From positions 62,001-126,000 of the forward strand of contig NZ_JAGZSD010000003.1 in the NCBI RefSeq assembly GCF_018381315.1: a DNA stretch of 64,000 nucleotides, in the 5' to 3' direction. This document shows, piece after piece, positions 34,319 through 43,271 of this stretch (the stretch's first letter is position 1; each line of letters opens with the position of its first letter). Under the pieces are notes generated by a model. It had not been told where the DNA came from. It worked only from the letters and a program-made list of their open reading frames with translations, and made no database searches. The position numbers and the translations under genes are program-made. This DNA is from Anaerostipes sp. GTDB lineage: Bacteria; Bacillota; Clostridia; Lachnospirales; Lachnospiraceae.

Positions 34319-35350
34319 TTATAAAATAATTTTATAAATATCCTGAAACATAACAAATATCATAAGGCCCAGCAGCAGAAACAGTCCGACTGTATGAACG
34401 GCAGCTTCGATATTTCTGGAGACCGGTTTTTTCCTGAAAGCTTCTACGATAAGGAAACATAATCTGCCGCCGTCCAATGCCGGCAGAGGAAGAAGATTCA
34501 TAACCCCCAGGTTTGCACTGATCAAAACCGCAATGCTCAGCATTGTTGAAAGAAGAACTGAAAAACCATAGGTTGCCGCCTGGTTATAGGTATCTCCCAC
34601 CTGTTTTACAATGCCCACCGGACCTGACAGATCCTTTAACGTCAGCTGTCCTGTAGCCAGCTTTACAACACTTTTTACAGTTACCCGGATCTGGAATCCT
34701 ACTTCATGAAATCCATACTCAACCGTTTTTAATGGATTTAACTTCTGGTAAGGTTCCCAGCCAATGCCTATCATATATCTCTTTTGCTGTTTATTGTACT
34801 GAGGTGTAACATTCAGGCTTTTTTCTTTTCCATTTTGATCGATCACGATCGGAACTTTGCCGCCTTTATAGTCCAGCAGAAAGTAATAAGAAAGTTCTCT
34901 GTTGTTGTAAATCCGCTTTCCGTCTACCCTGACCACCTTGTCACCGGCCTTGATCCCGGCTTCTGAAGCCGGAGAGTTTCCTTCTACACTGGCAATATTG
35001 GGAAGATCTGCACCTGATATTCCGATCATGATAACAGCAAGAATCAGGGCGAAAACGAAATTAAAGAATGGTCCGGCAAATATAACGGCCATCCTGGCCC
35101 ATACAGATTTATTTCCGAATGCATCTGCTTCCGGCCGGTCCTCGTCTTCTCCCATCATACATGCGCCTCCGAAGGGAAGCAGCTTTATCGAATAATAGGT
35201 TTCTCCTACCTGTTTTCCAAATAAGGTGGGACCGAGCCCGATACAGAATTCGTCCACGCGGATGCCGTTCTTTTTTGCTACGGAAAAGTGTCCCAATTCA
35301 TGTACAATGATAATAATGCCAAAGATTAAGATTGCAATAACAATATTCAA
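34319..35350 (-). CDS. rseP: Site-2 protease RseP/RasP
   Basis: An intramembrane zinc metalloprotease, 343 residues, which cleaves anti-sigma factors and signal-peptide remnants. HELGHF in the first membrane segment provides the HExxH metal site and NLLPLPALDGGRL the conserved LDG motif in the penultimate segment. One PDZ domain lies between (about 110-190; GSPASEAGIKAGDKVVRVDG resembles its binding loop). The start is TTG at 35350 with AGGT upstream, 4 nt after dxr. Confidence 0.94.
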   Translation of the reverse strand: MNIVIAILIFGIIIIVHELGHFSVAKKNGIRVDEFCIGLGPTLFGKQVGETYYSIKLLPFGGACMMGEDEDRPEADAFGNKSVWARMAVIFAGPFFNFVFALILAVIMIGISGADLPNIASVEGNSPASEAGIKAGDKVVRVDGKRIYNNRELSYYFLLDYKGGKVPIVIDQNGKEKSLNVTPQYNKQQKRYMIGIGWEPYQKLNPLKTVEYGFHEVGFQIRVTVKSVVKLATGQLTLKDLSGPVGIVKQVGDTYNQAATYGFSVLLSTMLSIAVLISANLGVMNLLPLPALDGGRLCFLIVEAFRKKPVSRNIEAAVHTVGLFLLLGLMIFVMFQDIYKIIL

Positions 35351-35354
35351 GTAA

Positions 35355-36494
35355 TTACCTGCTTTCTATGAATTCATATACCCATTGCTCTGTTTCCAGT
35401 ACCTCCTCAAGGGATGGATTCTCTATCACATGATGTGCATTCATCGCATCTTCGATCAGCTGATATATCTCGGTAAATGATATTTTTTCCTGTAAGAACA
35501 GTGCCACAGCCTTTTCATTTGCGGCATTCAGCACGGTCGGCATAGAACCTCCGGTCCGTCCTGCATCATATGCAAAAGAAAGTCCTTTTAGAACATCCGT
35601 GGGCGGCTCTTCAAAAGAAATGCTTCCCAAAGCCGCAAAATCTAAACGTTCTCCCGGAAGAAATCTGCGCTCAGGATAAAATAAAGCATACTGGATGGGA
35701 AGCTTCATATCCGGAGTGCCCAGCTGGGCTTTGACTCCTCCGTCCTTAAACTGCACCATGGAATGTATGATACTCTGGGGCTGGACTACCACCTTGATCT
35801 GTTCAAAATCCACTCCGAACAGCCAGCGTGCCTCAATGACTTCCAGTCCCTTATTGACCAGAGTGGCCGAATCTATGGTGATTTTCTTTCCCATAGACCA
35901 GTTTGGGTGTTTTAAAGCATCTTTTAATGTAACTGTTTTCAGTTCCTCTTTTGTCTTTTTTCGGAACGGTCCCCCGGATGCAGTGATAATCAGGGAATCT
36001 ACCTCTTTTCCGGATTCTCCCTGAAGACATTGGAAAATGGCGGAATGCTCACTGTCCACAGGAAAAACAGAGACTCCGTATTCTTCTGCCATCGGCATAA
36101 TCAGGTGTCCTGCTGTTACCAATGTCTCTTTGTTTGCCAGAGCAATATCTTTTTTTGCCTGAATTGCAGCGATGGTAGGCCTGATACCAATCATACCCAC
36201 TACCGCAGTGACAACCAGGGAACAGTCAGGCTCCGCAGCCGCCTCAATCAGGCCTTCAGGACCGGAAAGCACCTTTACATCCAGATCATTTACTCTTAGA
36301 CGCAGTTCCTCTGCCCTCTGCCTGTCGTATAAAACTGCAAGCTTCGGATGAAATTCTCTTATCTGGTGTTCCAGCAGCTCTGCATTGCTTCCGGCTGCCA
36401 AAGCCGTCACCGCAAGATCCTTATTTGCCCGTACAAGCTCTAACGTCTGTGTTCCGATGGAACCGGTAGAGCCAATGATGGAAATATACTTCAC
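35355..36494 (-). CDS. dxr: 1-Deoxy-D-xylulose-5-phosphate reductoisomerase
   Basis: The second step of the MEP pathway (DXP to MEP, NADPH-dependent), also called ispC. The 379-residue protein has the NADPH motif GSTGSIGTQTLEL, ALANKETLVTAG, PVDSEHSAIFQC (metal ligands), TASGGPF, HPNWSMGKKITIDSATLVNKGLEVIEA and MHYPERRF-like ALFYPERRF. Starts with GTG that shares one base with the cdsA stop (TAGTG), strong coupling. Confidence 0.97.
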   Translation of the reverse strand: MKYISIIGSTGSIGTQTLELVRANKDLAVTALAAGSNAELLEHQIREFHPKLAVLYDRQRAEELRLRVNDLDVKVLSGPEGLIEAAAEPDCSLVVTAVVGMIGIRPTIAAIQAKKDIALANKETLVTAGHLIMPMAEEYGVSVFPVDSEHSAIFQCLQGESGKEVDSLIITASGGPFRKKTKEELKTVTLKDALKHPNWSMGKKITIDSATLVNKGLEVIEARWLFGVDFEQIKVVVQPQSIIHSMVQFKDGGVKAQLGTPDMKLPIQYALFYPERRFLPGERLDFAALGSISFEEPPTDVLKGLSFAYDAGRTGGSMPTVLNAANEKAVALFLQEKISFTEIYQLIEDAMNAHHVIENPSLEEVLETEQWVYEFIESR

Positions 36495-37306
36495 TACATC
36501 GTGCCTCCTGAAATCATCATTGTCAGATAATAGATAACCGGAGCAATCAGGATGATGCTGTCAAACCGGTCTAAAATACCGCCGTGCCCCGGAATCAAAG
36601 TACCAAAATCTTTAATCTTGGAATCTCTTTTAATAGCGGATGCAGCCAGGTCGCCGATAACAGAGATCGCCGCTCCGATACCGCAGATAAGACCGAACAT
36701 CATCATCGGATTGAAGTTAAACCGAATCCTGGTCTTTAAATAAATTCCATATGCCGCACCTAAAATGGCGGCTCCTAAAATACCGCCGATCAGCCCCTCA
36801 ATACTTTTCTTAGGACTTAACTCCGGCGTCATCTTATGTTTTCCGATCAGCATGCCGGTACAGTAAGCAAGCGTGTCATTTCCCCATGCTGCCAGGAACA
36901 GAAGGACAATAAATTCTCCTCCGTTCTGTCCGATTCTCAGCTGATAAATATATGAAAGCATCACGCTCACATAAACATATCCAAAAAAGCAGGCCATAAC
37001 CTGATTCATGTGATATTTCGGGAAACGAATCACATAACAGCCCAAAAGGAAAATCATAAATAAAATAATAATCGGCGTGGACCATTGTCCCAGGTCAAAA
37101 AATAAAGCCGCATAGTAGAGAATCGTTCCTGTATATCCCAGGACTGCAAGAGATGACTTTTCGATCTGAAAAATCTTCAGTATCTCATTGTATCCGATCA
37201 AAGCCACAATAGCCGTTAAAAATAAAGTTACAATTCCTCCAAGGTAAAGCCCAAGGACAGTGACTGCTACCAAAGCAATTCCGCTGATAAGTCTCTGTTT
37301 AAACAT
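36494..37306 (-). CDS. cdsA: Phosphatidate cytidylyltransferase CdsA
   Basis: A membrane enzyme making CDP-diacylglycerol for phospholipid synthesis, about 270 residues with seven to eight membrane segments. The C-terminal signature is recognisable in SAIKRDSKIKDFGTLIPGHGGILDRFDS. The frame is open to 37354 inside uppS, but ATG at 37306 (MFKQRLISGIAL) with GGAGG 11 nt upstream fits the family. Start begins 4 nt after the uppS stop. Confidence 0.94.
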   Translation of the reverse strand: MFKQRLISGIALVAVTVLGLYLGGIVTLFLTAIVALIGYNEILKIFQIEKSSLAVLGYTGTILYYAALFFDLGQWSTPIIILFMIFLLGCYVIRFPKYHMNQVMACFFGYVYVSVMLSYIYQLRIGQNGGEFIVLLFLAAWGNDTLAYCTGMLIGKHKMTPELSPKKSIEGLIGGILGAAILGAAYGIYLKTRIRFNFNPMMMFGLICGIGAAISVIGDLAASAIKRDSKIKDFGTLIPGHGGILDRFDSIILIAPVIYYLTMMISGGTM

Positions 37307-37310
37307 AAGT

Positions 37311-38018
37311 CTATATTCCTCCAAATCTCCGTTCTCTTCCGTTATAGTACTCAACAGCCTTCTTTAGTTCTTTTTTATTAAAATCAGGCCAGAGCACATC
37401 GGTAAAATAAAACTCTGTGTAAGCCAGCTGCCACAGCATGAAATTAGACAGTCTCTGCTCTCCGCTGGTACGTATCATCAAATCCGGCTCCGGAATTCCT
37501 TTTGTATCCAGATATCCGGAAAACACTTCCTCTGTAATCTCTTCTTTTTTCAGTGTTCCCAAAAGGAGGTCGTCTGCCATCTTTTTCATCGCCCGGATCA
37601 TTTCATCACGGCTGCCGTAATTCAAGGCAATGGTAAAATTAATTCCGGTGTTGTCTCTGGATGCTTCCTCCAGCTGTGCGATCTTTTCCCGGAGATCGTC
37701 TGACAGCCCGGTTACATCACCGATGACCCGGACCCTCATATTATTTTTATTGGCTCTTTTAATACATGTTTTTAAATAATCCCGCAAGAGCTTCATCAAG
37801 GCATCCACCTCATCCTTCGGACGCTTCCAGTTCTCTGTGGAAAAAGCATATACTGTCAGATATTTGATTCCCATGTCATATGCATCTTCAATGATTCTCT
37901 CCACAGTCTTGCTGCCCTGGGCATGGCCCATATTCCGGGGCAGAAATCTCTTTTTGGCCCATCTTCCATTGCCGTCCAAAATAATCGCCACATGTTCCGG
38001 CACCCTCATTGACTCCAT
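37311..38018 (-). CDS. uppS: Isoprenyl transferase (undecaprenyl diphosphate synthase)
   Basis: Makes the C55 lipid carrier for peptidoglycan from FPP and IPP. The 235-residue protein shows IILDGNGRWAKKR (diphosphate-binding Asp), GHAQGSKTVERI, STENWKRP, NYGSRDEM and the C-terminal PDLMIRTSGEQRLSNFMLWQLAYTE. ACGGAGGAG precedes the ATG. A terminator-like hairpin ends about 34 nt upstream, leaving little room for a separate promoter. Confidence 0.96.
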   Translation of the reverse strand: MESMRVPEHVAIILDGNGRWAKKRFLPRNMGHAQGSKTVERIIEDAYDMGIKYLTVYAFSTENWKRPKDEVDALMKLLRDYLKTCIKRANKNNMRVRVIGDVTGLSDDLREKIAQLEEASRDNTGINFTIALNYGSRDEMIRAMKKMADDLLLGTLKKEEITEEVFSGYLDTKGIPEPDLMIRTSGEQRLSNFMLWQLAYTEFYFTDVLWPDFNKKELKKAVEYYNGRERRFGGI

Positions 38019-38051
38019 AAAACTCCTCCGTCATATTTTCTATAAGAAGTG

Positions 38052-38081
38052 AAAAAACAGGGCCGCCTCAAGCCAGCCCTG
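38052..38081 (-). terminator. Hairpin with T-run between frr and uppS
   Basis: On the minus strand CAGGGCTG pairs with CGGCCCTG (one G-U) around an 8-nt loop and is followed by six Ts. The uppS ATG is about 34 nt further on, so uppS to polC expression probably depends on partial read-through. Confidence 0.75.
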
Positions 38082-38094
38082 CAGCTTCTTTTGT

Positions 38095-38640
38095 TTATAC
38101 AGTCATAATCTCTTTTGATTTAGCCTCCACAGCATCGTCAATTTTTTTGATGTATGCATCTGTGAGCTTCTGAACCTCAGTCTCCTGGTCTTTCAGCTGG
38201 TCATCGTTCAGTTCATTCGACTTATTCTTTTTCTTCAGCTCATCGTTGGCATCTCTCCGGATATTCCGGATCGCAACCTTCGTTGTCTCGCCCCTCTTTT
38301 TAATATCTTTTGCGAGATCTTTTCTCCGCTCTTCCGTAAGTTCCGGGAAGTTTAGGCGGACTGCAGAACCGTCATTGTTAGGAGTAATCCCAATGTCTGA
38401 CATCATAATAGCTTTTTCAATCTCTCCAAGCAGATTCGGCTCCCACGGCTGGATCAGAATGGTTCTTGCCTCCGGCACAGATACATTTCCAACCTGCTGG
38501 ATCGGAGTCGGAACTCCGTAATAATCTACCGTAACTTTGTCCAGAACGTGAGGATTGGCACGTCCGGCACGGATTGCCATAAACTCTGCTGTCATGCTCT
38601 CATAAGATTTCTGCATCTTTTCTTCAAACTTCTTTAACAT
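38095..38640 (-). CDS. frr: Ribosome recycling factor
   Basis: RRF, with EF-G, splits the post-termination ribosome. It has 181 residues; the typical length is 185. Family motifs are RAGRANPHVLDKVTVDYYGVPTP-like sequence near residue 26-48, LTEERRKDLAK and RNIRRDANDELKK. GGAGG lies 6 nt before the ATG. It follows pyrH by 18 nt in the classical pyrH-frr pair. Confidence 0.97.
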   Translation of the reverse strand: MLKKFEEKMQKSYESMTAEFMAIRAGRANPHVLDKVTVDYYGVPTPIQQVGNVSVPEARTILIQPWEPNLLGEIEKAIMMSDIGITPNNDGSAVRLNFPELTEERRKDLAKDIKKRGETTKVAIRNIRRDANDELKKKNKSNELNDDQLKDQETEVQKLTDAYIKKIDDAVEAKSKEIMTV

Positions 38641-38658
38641 CTTTCTTCCTCCTATTAG

Positions 38659-39372
38659 TTAAACGGTGACATAAGTACCGTTAAATTCTCCTTTTAATAA
38701 ATTGGCAATGCTGTCTGGTTCATTCAGTCCAAAAACCGCAAGGGGCATCTTGTTTTCTAAACACATAATAGTAGCTGTCAGATCAACTACCATAAGCTTC
38801 TGGTCTAAAACCTCATCCAATGTAATGGAACTGTACTTCTTTGCGTCAGGGTTGACTGCCGGGTCACTGTCATAGACACCGTCAATAGACTTGGCCAGCA
38901 GAATTGCGTCTGCTTCAATCTCCACAGCACGGAGCGCCGTAGCCGTATCAGTAGAAAAATACGGATGTCCGGTACCGCCTGCAAAAAAGGCAATTTTTCC
39001 TTCTTCCATGGCTTTTACTGCCTTGTCTTTAGAAAACAATTCTGTAAAGGAGCCGCATATAAACGGAGTGAACACTTCAGTGTCAAGTCCTGCGGTGCGG
39101 AAAGCATCCGCCACATATATACAGTTCATCACCGTGGCCAGCATGCCGATCTGATCCGCCTTGGTGCGTTCCATGTTTTCACTTGTACGTCCCCGCCAGA
39201 AATTCCCGCCGCCGATGACAATGGAAATCTGAAGTCCCTGATCAGAAAGTGCCTTCACCTGTCTTGCCACATCCATGCAGGTAGCTTCATCAAAGCCGGT
39301 CTTTTTGTCTCCGGCAAGTGCTTCACCGCTTAGTTTTAATAGAACTCTTTTCATATCCTTTATATCGTTCAT
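38659..39372 (-). CDS. pyrH: UMP kinase
   Basis: Phosphorylates UMP to UDP in pyrimidine nucleotide synthesis. The 237-residue hexameric kinase has LLKLSGEAL, VIGGGNFWRG, AFFAGGTGHPYFSTDTAT and ILLAKSIDGVYDSDP. ATG at 39372 with GAGGT 6 nt upstream is preferred to a Met six codons later, whose AAGG lies too close. First gene of the pyrH-to-polC block; it has its own promoter. Confidence 0.97.
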   Translation of the reverse strand: MNDIKDMKRVLLKLSGEALAGDKKTGFDEATCMDVARQVKALSDQGLQISIVIGGGNFWRGRTSENMERTKADQIGMLATVMNCIYVADAFRTAGLDTEVFTPFICGSFTELFSKDKAVKAMEEGKIAFFAGGTGHPYFSTDTATALRAVEIEADAILLAKSIDGVYDSDPAVNPDAKKYSSITLDEVLDQKLMVVDLTATIMCLENKMPLAVFGLNEPDSIANLLKGEFNGTYVTV

Positions 39373-39415
39373 GAACTTACCTCATCTATCGTATTTTTCT
39401 GTTTCTCTCTGATGA

Positions 39416-39444
39416 ATTATAGCATAAACAATAGCAAAGGACAA
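39416..39444 (-). promoter_or_regulatory. Promoter of the pyrH-frr(-uppS...polC) block
   Basis: Minus-strand -35 TTGTCC (39439-39444), 17-bp spacer, -10 TATAAT (39416-39421). The -35 is also the 3' arm of the upstream dtd terminator hairpin. Confidence 0.78.
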
Positions 39445-39461
39445 CTGAAAATCAGCTGTCC
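39439..39461 (-). terminator. Terminator after dtd
   Basis: On the minus strand GGACAGCTGA pairs with TCAGTTGTCC (one G-U, short loop), followed by the T-rich TTTGCTATTGTTTA. It sits 16 nt beyond the dtd stop and overlaps the pyrH -35. Confidence 0.65.
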
Positions 39462-39476
39462 CAATCCAGGCCGTTT

Positions 39477-39923
39477 TTACAGGACTTCGCTGTCCAGTAT
39501 GACCGTAAACGGCCCGTCGTTTGTAAGGCTCACTTCCATCTCTGCACCGAAAATTCCTGTCTCCACTCTGGGAATTCTGTCTCTGCACCGGGAGATGATA
39601 TATTCATAAAGTTCCCTGGCCAAATCCGGGTTTCCTGCGTTGGTAAAGGAAGGCCGGTTGCCCTTTTTGCAGTCAGCGTAAAGAGTAAATTGGGAGATGA
39701 GCAGAAGACTGCCGTCCACATCCTTCAGGGAAAGATTGGTCTTTCCTTCTGCGTCATCAAAGATTCTTAAACCAGTCAGCTTTTTGATCAGCTTATCTGC
39801 TGTCTCCTTTGTATCGTCATGTCCCACTCCGATCAGCACCAGAAACCCTTTCCCGATGCTTCCCTCTGTCTTTCCATTCACGTCAACGCTGGCACGGCTG
39901 ACTCTTTGTACCACAAATTTCAT
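39477..39923 (-). CDS. dtd: D-aminoacyl-tRNA deacylase
   Basis: Removes D-amino acids (and glycine misattached to tRNA-Ala) from tRNA. The 148-residue protein begins MKFVVQRVSRASVDV and has SQFTLYADCKKGNRPSF, the catalytic region, and the C-terminal NDGPFTVILDS with the family's Gly-Pro motif. GAGGGACAGT precedes the ATG, 15 nt after the amidohydrolase gene, so it closes that operon. Confidence 0.96.
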   Translation of the reverse strand: MKFVVQRVSRASVDVNGKTEGSIGKGFLVLIGVGHDDTKETADKLIKKLTGLRIFDDAEGKTNLSLKDVDGSLLLISQFTLYADCKKGNRPSFTNAGNPDLARELYEYIISRCRDRIPRVETGIFGAEMEVSLTNDGPFTVILDSEVL

Positions 39924-39938
39924 ACTGTCCCTCTTTCG

Positions 39939-41222
39939 TCAGGATTCAAAGATCCTTTCTGCGATTTGTTCTGCTTTATCGTAAATGTTTTCTGGTTCTT
40001 CCCCGATAAAAAATTCTCCGTCCTCATACAGGATCTTTCCTGCAACCATGGTGAGACGGACATTCTGTTTGCTTCCGCTGTAAACAAGATTTTTTGTCAG
40101 ATTGTGAAGCGGCCTCATGTTGGGCTGGTTTAAATCGATCAGTATCAGGTCTGCCTGTTTCCCCTCCCTGAGAGTATCACAGTCAGAAAGACCCATGGCG
40201 GCTGCCCCTCCTAATGTGGCCATCTTAAGAACCTCATCGGCATCCGTCACGGAAGCGTCATTTTCTCTGTATTTAGATAACCCTGTCACAAGAAACATTT
40301 CCCGGAACATATCCAGGCAGTTATTGCTGGCAGGACCGTCTGTACCGATCGCCAGACCGATCTCCATATCCATCATCTGCTTTATCGGTGCAATTCCGCT
40401 GGCAAGCTTTAGATTTGATGCAGGATTTGTTATGACAAATAGATTTCTTCTCTTTAAGATCTTCAGATCCTCAGGCTCCATATGAACGCAGTGAAAACAG
40501 CCCCCGCCGTAATCAAACAGCCCCAGACTGTCCATATAGGCAGTCGGTGTCATGCCGGTGCGTTCCCGGCAGGATAAAACTTCCGGCATTCCTTCCGAAC
40601 TGTGCGTGTAAACCGGTGCTTTATATTTTTGGGAAAGTGCCGCCACACTGAGCAGATTTTCTTTGGATGTTGTATACTCTGCATGAAAACCAAGTTGGAA
40701 ACTGATCAGGCTTCCCTGCTTATTATATGTCTGATACCATTCCTCCATCTGCTCTGCTGACTGAGAAAAATCGTTCAGTGCGCCGCACAGAACCGTCCGG
40801 AATCCGCAGTCCTCAGAAGCCTGCGCAATGGTGTCGGGGGTCAGATACATATCAAAGTTAGCAGTTATGCCGCTGGTCAGATATTCCATAACTGCAAGCC
40901 TGGACAGATGATAGATATCCTCAGGAGTCAGCTTTGCCTCCCACGGAAATACCTGCCGGTTCAGCCACTGAAGCAAAGGCAGATCATCCGCGTGGGAACG
41001 GAGAAAGGTCATGGCAGAATGAGTATGCGCATTCTTAAATCCGGGCATAATCAGCCCGCCTTCTGCATCAATAGACCTCTCCCACTGATATCCTGATAAA
41101 CATAAATCAGAAACTTTTTCTCCTGCATATACAATGCGGGAGCCCTCGGTCCAAACCTCCCCGTCAAACGGCTTCATTCCATGTTCCATTGTAAGAATTT
41201 TGCCATTATAGATCCGTATCAT
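39939..41222 (-). CDS. mtaD: Amidohydrolase, MTA/SAH deaminase family
   Basis: A 427-residue metal-dependent deaminase most like 5-methylthioadenosine/S-adenosylhomocysteine deaminases. Metal and substrate motifs: GFKNAHTHSAMTFLR (HxH), GFHAEYT, VYTHSSEG, and IGTDGPASNNCLDMFREM (metal Asp). The C terminus returns to the small beta domain (LIDLNQP...GKILYEDGEF). GGAGGAGG lies just before the ATG. It directly follows the purine nucleoside phosphorylase gene, supporting a nucleoside-salvage role. The precise substrate is inferred; guanine- or other aminohydrolase activity is not excluded. Confidence 0.85.
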   Translation of the reverse strand: MIRIYNGKILTMEHGMKPFDGEVWTEGSRIVYAGEKVSDLCLSGYQWERSIDAEGGLIMPGFKNAHTHSAMTFLRSHADDLPLLQWLNRQVFPWEAKLTPEDIYHLSRLAVMEYLTSGITANFDMYLTPDTIAQASEDCGFRTVLCGALNDFSQSAEQMEEWYQTYNKQGSLISFQLGFHAEYTTSKENLLSVAALSQKYKAPVYTHSSEGMPEVLSCRERTGMTPTAYMDSLGLFDYGGGCFHCVHMEPEDLKILKRRNLFVITNPASNLKLASGIAPIKQMMDMEIGLAIGTDGPASNNCLDMFREMFLVTGLSKYRENDASVTDADEVLKMATLGGAAAMGLSDCDTLREGKQADLILIDLNQPNMRPLHNLTKNLVYSGSKQNVRLTMVAGKILYEDGEFFIGEEPENIYDKAEQIAERIFES

Positions 41223-41262
41223 TGGATACCTCCTCCGGCAGTCTTCCCCTGCCGCAATCCGG

Positions 41263-42096
41263 TCATAAAAGCTCAGCGATTCCTTTCACGCCGGCACTGA
41301 TTAAGGCCTTAAACATCGGTGCAGCTTTGTCCGCTGTCTCCTGAACTTCCTCATGGCTTAAAGGCTTCATCATAATGCCTGCGGCCGGATTCGTGATGCA
41401 GGAAATACCGCAGATCTTCATCCCCATATGTTTTGCCGCAACCGCTTCGCAGGCGGTACTCATGCCGACTGCATCGGCACCTAAGATTCTGCACATTTTG
41501 ATCTCCTGGGGAGATTCAAAATTAGGTCCGCTCAGCTGTACATAGACACCCTCTTTCAGTTCTATCTGAAGCTTTCTTGCCGCTTTCCGAAAAACATCCT
41601 GAAATCTGTCATTGTAGATTCCCGTCATGTCGCAGAAACGCTCGCCAAGCTTCTCCAGATTCGGTCCGATCAGCGGTGAGGGGACAAAAGTGGAAATCTG
41701 GTCCGTAATCATCATAAAATCCCCGGCGTCAAACTCATCGTTGACTCCTCCGGCTGCATTGGTGAGAATCAGGGCCTTTGCACCCATCATCTTCATCAGG
41801 CGGATTGGAAGAACCACATCCGTCATATCGTAGCCCTCGTAATAATGAACCCTGCCCTGCATGATGACAACAGGCACCTGCTCTATATATCCGAAAATAA
41901 ATCTTCCTCTGTGACCTTCCACTGTCGATACCGGAAACCCGGGGAGCTCATGGTAATCCACAGAAGCTTCGATCTGAATATCATCGGCATAATTACCGAG
42001 GCCAGACCCGAGCACAATAGCTACCAGTGGCTTAAAATCTGTTTTTTCCTGCATGCTCTCATAGCACTGCTGTAATTTTTCATAAACCGCATTCAT
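41263..42096 (-). CDS. punA: Purine nucleoside phosphorylase
   Basis: Splits inosine/guanosine-type nucleosides with phosphate. A 277-residue trimeric-type PNP: IVLGSGLGNYAD, the phosphate-site HRGRFIFG and LTNAAGG, and VGMSTACEAVAAKHMGMKICGISCITNPAAG. ATG at 42096 has GGAGG 7 nt upstream and is preferred to a GTG one codon earlier. It forms a pair with the downstream deaminase, giving a route from adenosine-type nucleosides to bases. Confidence 0.94.
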   Translation of the reverse strand: MNAVYEKLQQCYESMQEKTDFKPLVAIVLGSGLGNYADDIQIEASVDYHELPGFPVSTVEGHRGRFIFGYIEQVPVVIMQGRVHYYEGYDMTDVVLPIRLMKMMGAKALILTNAAGGVNDEFDAGDFMMITDQISTFVPSPLIGPNLEKLGERFCDMTGIYNDRFQDVFRKAARKLQIELKEGVYVQLSGPNFESPQEIKMCRILGADAVGMSTACEAVAAKHMGMKICGISCITNPAAGIMMKPLSHEEVQETADKAAPMFKALISAGVKGIAELL

Positions 42097-42109
42097 CACG
42101 GTCCCTCCT

Positions 42110-42673
42110 TTATGAAATCAAATTCACTTTATATTCTGTTCCATGGTCTGACAGCCATTTTTTAGGCTGCTTATAATTTGGCAGATACCGTGCAACTACC
42201 CGGTAAAATACGGGAGAATGATTCATGACTTTCAAATGGGAAAGTTCATGGACCACGACATATTCAAGCACGTCCTCAGGCATCAGAATCAGTTTCCAGT
42301 TAAAATTCAGGTTCCCTTTGCTGCTTGCACTGCCCCATCGGGTTTTCTGCTCCCGAATTGATATTTTATTATAGGAAACACCCATCTGTCCGGCATATTG
42401 TCTGCACATCCGTGTGATCACAGATCTTGCTTCCTGAATATATGCTTCCCGCTGCTCTGCTGTTATATGGAACACCTTTTGATATTTTTCTCTTTCCTTT
42501 GCCTTTTTTATATGAACATCAATCCAGCTTTGTTTTTCATTTATAAATCGGACAATCTGGCTTTCAGGAAAATGTCTGGGTGCCCTGACAATGACGTTTC
42601 CGTCGCAGGCCACGGTGACCGCCAGAGTCTTTCTTTTGCTGTAGACCACCTCATAGGCTAATGCCCTCTCCAC
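42110..42673 (-). CDS. YgjP-like metallopeptidase (DUF45)
   Basis: A 187-residue SprT/YgjP-like protein of unknown physiological role. The zincin motif VVHELSHLKVMNHSPVF gives HExxH plus a third His, and KTRWGSASSKGNLNFNWKLILMP just before is the family hallmark. The N-terminal 80 residues form the beta-rich and helical region typical of the family. The probable GTG start at 42673 lies within the end of the SanA-like gene (16-nt overlap), with GGGGTG upstream. No transmembrane segment. Confidence 0.88.
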   Translation of the reverse strand: MERALAYEVVYSKRKTLAVTVACDGNVIVRAPRHFPESQIVRFINEKQSWIDVHIKKAKEREKYQKVFHITAEQREAYIQEARSVITRMCRQYAGQMGVSYNKISIREQKTRWGSASSKGNLNFNWKLILMPEDVLEYVVVHELSHLKVMNHSPVFYRVVARYLPNYKQPKKWLSDHGTEYKVNLIS

Positions 42674-43260
42674 CGGTAAAACACCCCTTCCATCCAGGCT
42701 TTGGACGCTGCAAAGTATTCCCGGAGCCTGTTTTTGTGCCTGCTTTTGTAGATCATAGAGTCCACAATAATACCGTGGGCATCAAGGCCCGCTGTCTCTG
42801 CCAGATAATCTGTTCTTGGGATGTAAAGCTTCTGTGTACATACATAAAATGTCTGTCCGGCAAATGAAGCCGCTGTGTTTTTCATTGTCTGAAATGTGTC
42901 AAAGCCCTTCCGGTCCTCATGCAGATTTTCTTCAGGAATTCCTCTTAAGAGCAGATACATCCTCATAAATCTTACTTCTCTTGCGGTTCCGGAGATCAAA
43001 ATATAGTTCCCTTTTCCTGAGCGGTACAGCCGCAGAGCCCCGTCCAGACGGTCTTTCAGCTGTGCGCCTATAACTCCGTTTTTCACCAAAGCTCCCGGCA
43101 CCAGGATGCCGTCACGTTTTTGGAGTGCTTCACAGAAGAATACATCCGGCACCGCACGTTTCTGCTTTCCATGAAGTTTCCGGTAAGCAAAAAAGGAATA
43201 GCCGATCGGAAGAATCCCTGAAAGGACCCAGGGCCATATTTGTCTTTTTCTATGCTTCAT
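42658..43260 (-). CDS. SanA/YdcF-like membrane-anchored protein (DUF218)
   Basis: A 200-residue protein with a single N-terminal membrane segment (about 9-25) followed by a DUF218 fold. Visible are DGILVPGALVKNG, LKDRLDGALRLYRSGKGNYILISG and RKGFDTFQTMKNT, as in SanA (vancomycin exclusion) and related envelope proteins. The function in Gram-positive bacteria is not established. AAGGAG lies 8 nt before the ATG. Operon position between a Thr-rich membrane protein and the YgjP gene suggests an envelope link but proves none. Confidence 0.85.
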   Translation of the reverse strand: MKHRKRQIWPWVLSGILPIGYSFFAYRKLHGKQKRAVPDVFFCEALQKRDGILVPGALVKNGVIGAQLKDRLDGALRLYRSGKGNYILISGTAREVRFMRMYLLLRGIPEENLHEDRKGFDTFQTMKNTAASFAGQTFYVCTQKLYIPRTDYLAETAGLDAHGIIVDSMIYKSRHKNRLREYFAASKAWMEGVFYRWRGH

Positions 43261-43271
43261 CCGTCTGCTCC

